From the NCBI GenBank assembly GCA_028278335.1, contig JANQEN010000230.1, forward strand, positions 1 through 64,000: a stretch of DNA of 64,000 bases, given 5' to 3'. Below, one piece after another: positions 63,005-64,000 of this stretch; the stretch's first letter is position 1; every line of letters begins with the position of its first letter. A program made the translations under genes and the position numbers. Under the pieces are notes generated by a model. That model did no database searches, was not told the origin of the DNA, and worked only from the letters and a program-made list of their open reading frames with translations. Source of the DNA: Chitinivibrionales bacterium (GTDB lineage: Bacteria; Fibrobacterota; Chitinivibrionia; Chitinivibrionales; JANQEN01).

Positions 63005-64000
63005 ATGAAACGGATATTACAAGCTTTACTTATTGTCAACCTTCTCTCTGTTTCGCTTTTTGCATACAAATTCTTAGGTCCCAAATGGCCTGGTAGAAAT
63101 CCTGTTGTACCATACTGGTTTAATGAAAAGGGTTGTGAAGATGTTACTAATGAATGGCCAGCATTACATAGCGCATTCAATCAATGGTGTGATGTACCAA
63201 CCACAGCTATTGATTGTGAATACAAAGGAATGACAACAGTCAATAAGGTTGCTCCTGATACCGTGAATATAGTGAAATGGGCTGAAGGTAACGATTGGAA
63301 ATTGGGGAGAAATATTTTGGCTGTCGCCTACATTTGGAAAAACAAGGTGAACACAATAACTGATTTTGATATTGTATTTAATGGGAAAAATTGGAAGTGG
63401 CGAAATAAAGAGTATAAGTGTCACTATGATATTACCAGTGTTGCTTTACATGAGGTTGGTCATGCCTTGGGTATGGATCACAGTGAGGTAAAAGAGTCAG
63501 TTATGTGGCCAGTGTTTAGACCAGATAATACAACAAAGCGGAAGCTTTTTTCCGACGATAGCTGTGGAATTACAGCACTTTATCCCAGAACTAACATCAA
63601 TAATAGACCTCCCGTGTTTGTATCCACTCCCAAAACAGATGCAATTGCAGGTATGCGTTATAATTACCAGGCAAAGGCTGTTGATCCAGACGGAGACTCC
63701 CTAACCTATTCTTTAAAAATTAAGCCACTCAATATGCGCATAGACTCTATTACAGGGCTGATAACCTGGTTTCCAAAATTTTTAGATCTTAAAGTGCATG
63801 ATATTACTGTTGTTGCGACTGATGAATTGGGCAAAACTGCCGAGCAAAAATATAAGCTCAATGTCACAAATTTGGTGGTCTACACAGTCGATGATACGGT
63901 GAAGATGGGTGATACGCTCTATTATAATGTATATGTCTCTCCTATGGATGAGTATGGTGTACTTGCCGGCAATATCGAGCTGGGATATAATAATCAAGAG
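63005..64000 (+). CDS. Matrixin (M10-type) metalloprotease with Ig-like domain, cut by the window end
   Basis: Open from the ATG at 63005 (AAAGGAG upstream) to the window edge, at least 332 residues. Signal peptide LQALLIVNLLSVSLFA. Zinc site HEVGHALGMDHS near 153 is the full matrixin HExxHxxGxxH motif, with a following SVMWP Met-turn. The propeptide cysteine switch is not apparent: the catalytic part begins almost at once with GPKWPGRNPVVPYWF. From about 200 a cadherin/PIG-type Ig-like domain (KAVDPDGDSLTYSL, ITGLITWFP) begins, and a further domain starts near 295. The C-terminus, perhaps a CTD, lies outside. Confidence 0.88.
   Translation, partial: MKRILQALLIVNLLSVSLFAYKFLGPKWPGRNPVVPYWFNEKGCEDVTNEWPALHSAFNQWCDVPTTAIDCEYKGMTTVNKVAPDTVNIVKWAEGNDWKLGRNILAVAYIWKNKVNTITDFDIVFNGKNWKWRNKEYKCHYDITSVALHEVGHALGMDHSEVKESVMWPVFRPDNTTKRKLFSDDSCGITALYPRTNINNRPPVFVSTPKTDAIAGMRYNYQAKAVDPDGDSLTYSLKIKPLNMRIDSITGLITWFPKFLDLKVHDITVVATDELGKTAEQKYKLNVTNLVVYTVDDTVKMGDTLYYNVYVSPMDEYGVLAGNIELGYNNQE

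Overview
The window looks like a chromosomal segment from an anaerobic, low-GC member of the Fibrobacterota or a close relative. The signs are a TIGR02147-family regulator (a family expanded in Fibrobacter), a decayed second copy of it, type-IX-secretion-like C-terminal sorting domains (CTDs) on nearly every secreted enzyme, lipoproteins with carboxypeptidase-regulatory-like repeats, and the [FeFe]-hydrogenase maturation GTPase HydF. The taxonomic call is inference from protein families, not from a marker gene.

Region 1 (1-28.5 kb) starts with the 3' end of a group II intron (CGC-triad domain V, class-C-like). It is followed by one co-oriented block on the minus strand, transcribed from about 28.5 kb down to 0.25 kb. 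Gaps inside the block are mostly under 60 nt. It encodes 12 secreted carbohydrate-active proteins: three GH81 endo-beta-1,3-glucanases, seven clan GH-A (GH26-like) hydrolases with variable FN3/CBM/PKD/discoidin tails, one GH43-CBM6 enzyme and one DUF5107 protein, plus a small protein that is little more than a signal anchor and a CTD. No transporter or SusC/D pair is present. The enzymes suggest extracellular attack on beta-1,3-linked glycans (laminarin, callose or curdlan-type glucan, possibly with beta-1,3-xylan).

Region 2 (28.5-35.4 kb) is a regulatory cassette at the head of that block. It holds a TIGR02147 regulator translationally coupled to a beta-propeller lipoprotein. Divergent from them is a 1252-residue sensor with a 14-repeat propeller and Y_Y_Y domain, as in Bacteroidota hybrid two-component glycan sensors, but with a PAS-PP2C (SpoIIE/RsbU-type) phosphatase as output instead of a histidine kinase.

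Region 3 (35.4-47.3 kb) holds a TfoX-N protein, an exported SRPBCC-like protein, a secreted GH2 beta-galactosidase, a membrane-anchored parvulin, a class V aminotransferase/cysteine desulfurase, a dsrC-dsrM-like-dsrK-like redox operon without dsrAB in the window, a VWA protein and a cupin.

Region 4 (47.3-64 kb) holds a compact repeat-like element, an HDOD protein, a 19-bp inverted repeat, HydF, a second propeller lipoprotein preceded by a decayed TIGR02147 gene, a 54-residue conserved-looking protein, an RmlD-like protein lacking its catalytic Tyr/Lys, a gingipain-like C25 protease with CTD and a strong terminator, YigZ, an RsmE-like protein, a putative outer-membrane barrel, and finally a CRP-type promoter driving a small exported protein and a matrixin metalloprotease that runs off the end. 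No tRNA, rRNA or CRISPR array was seen.
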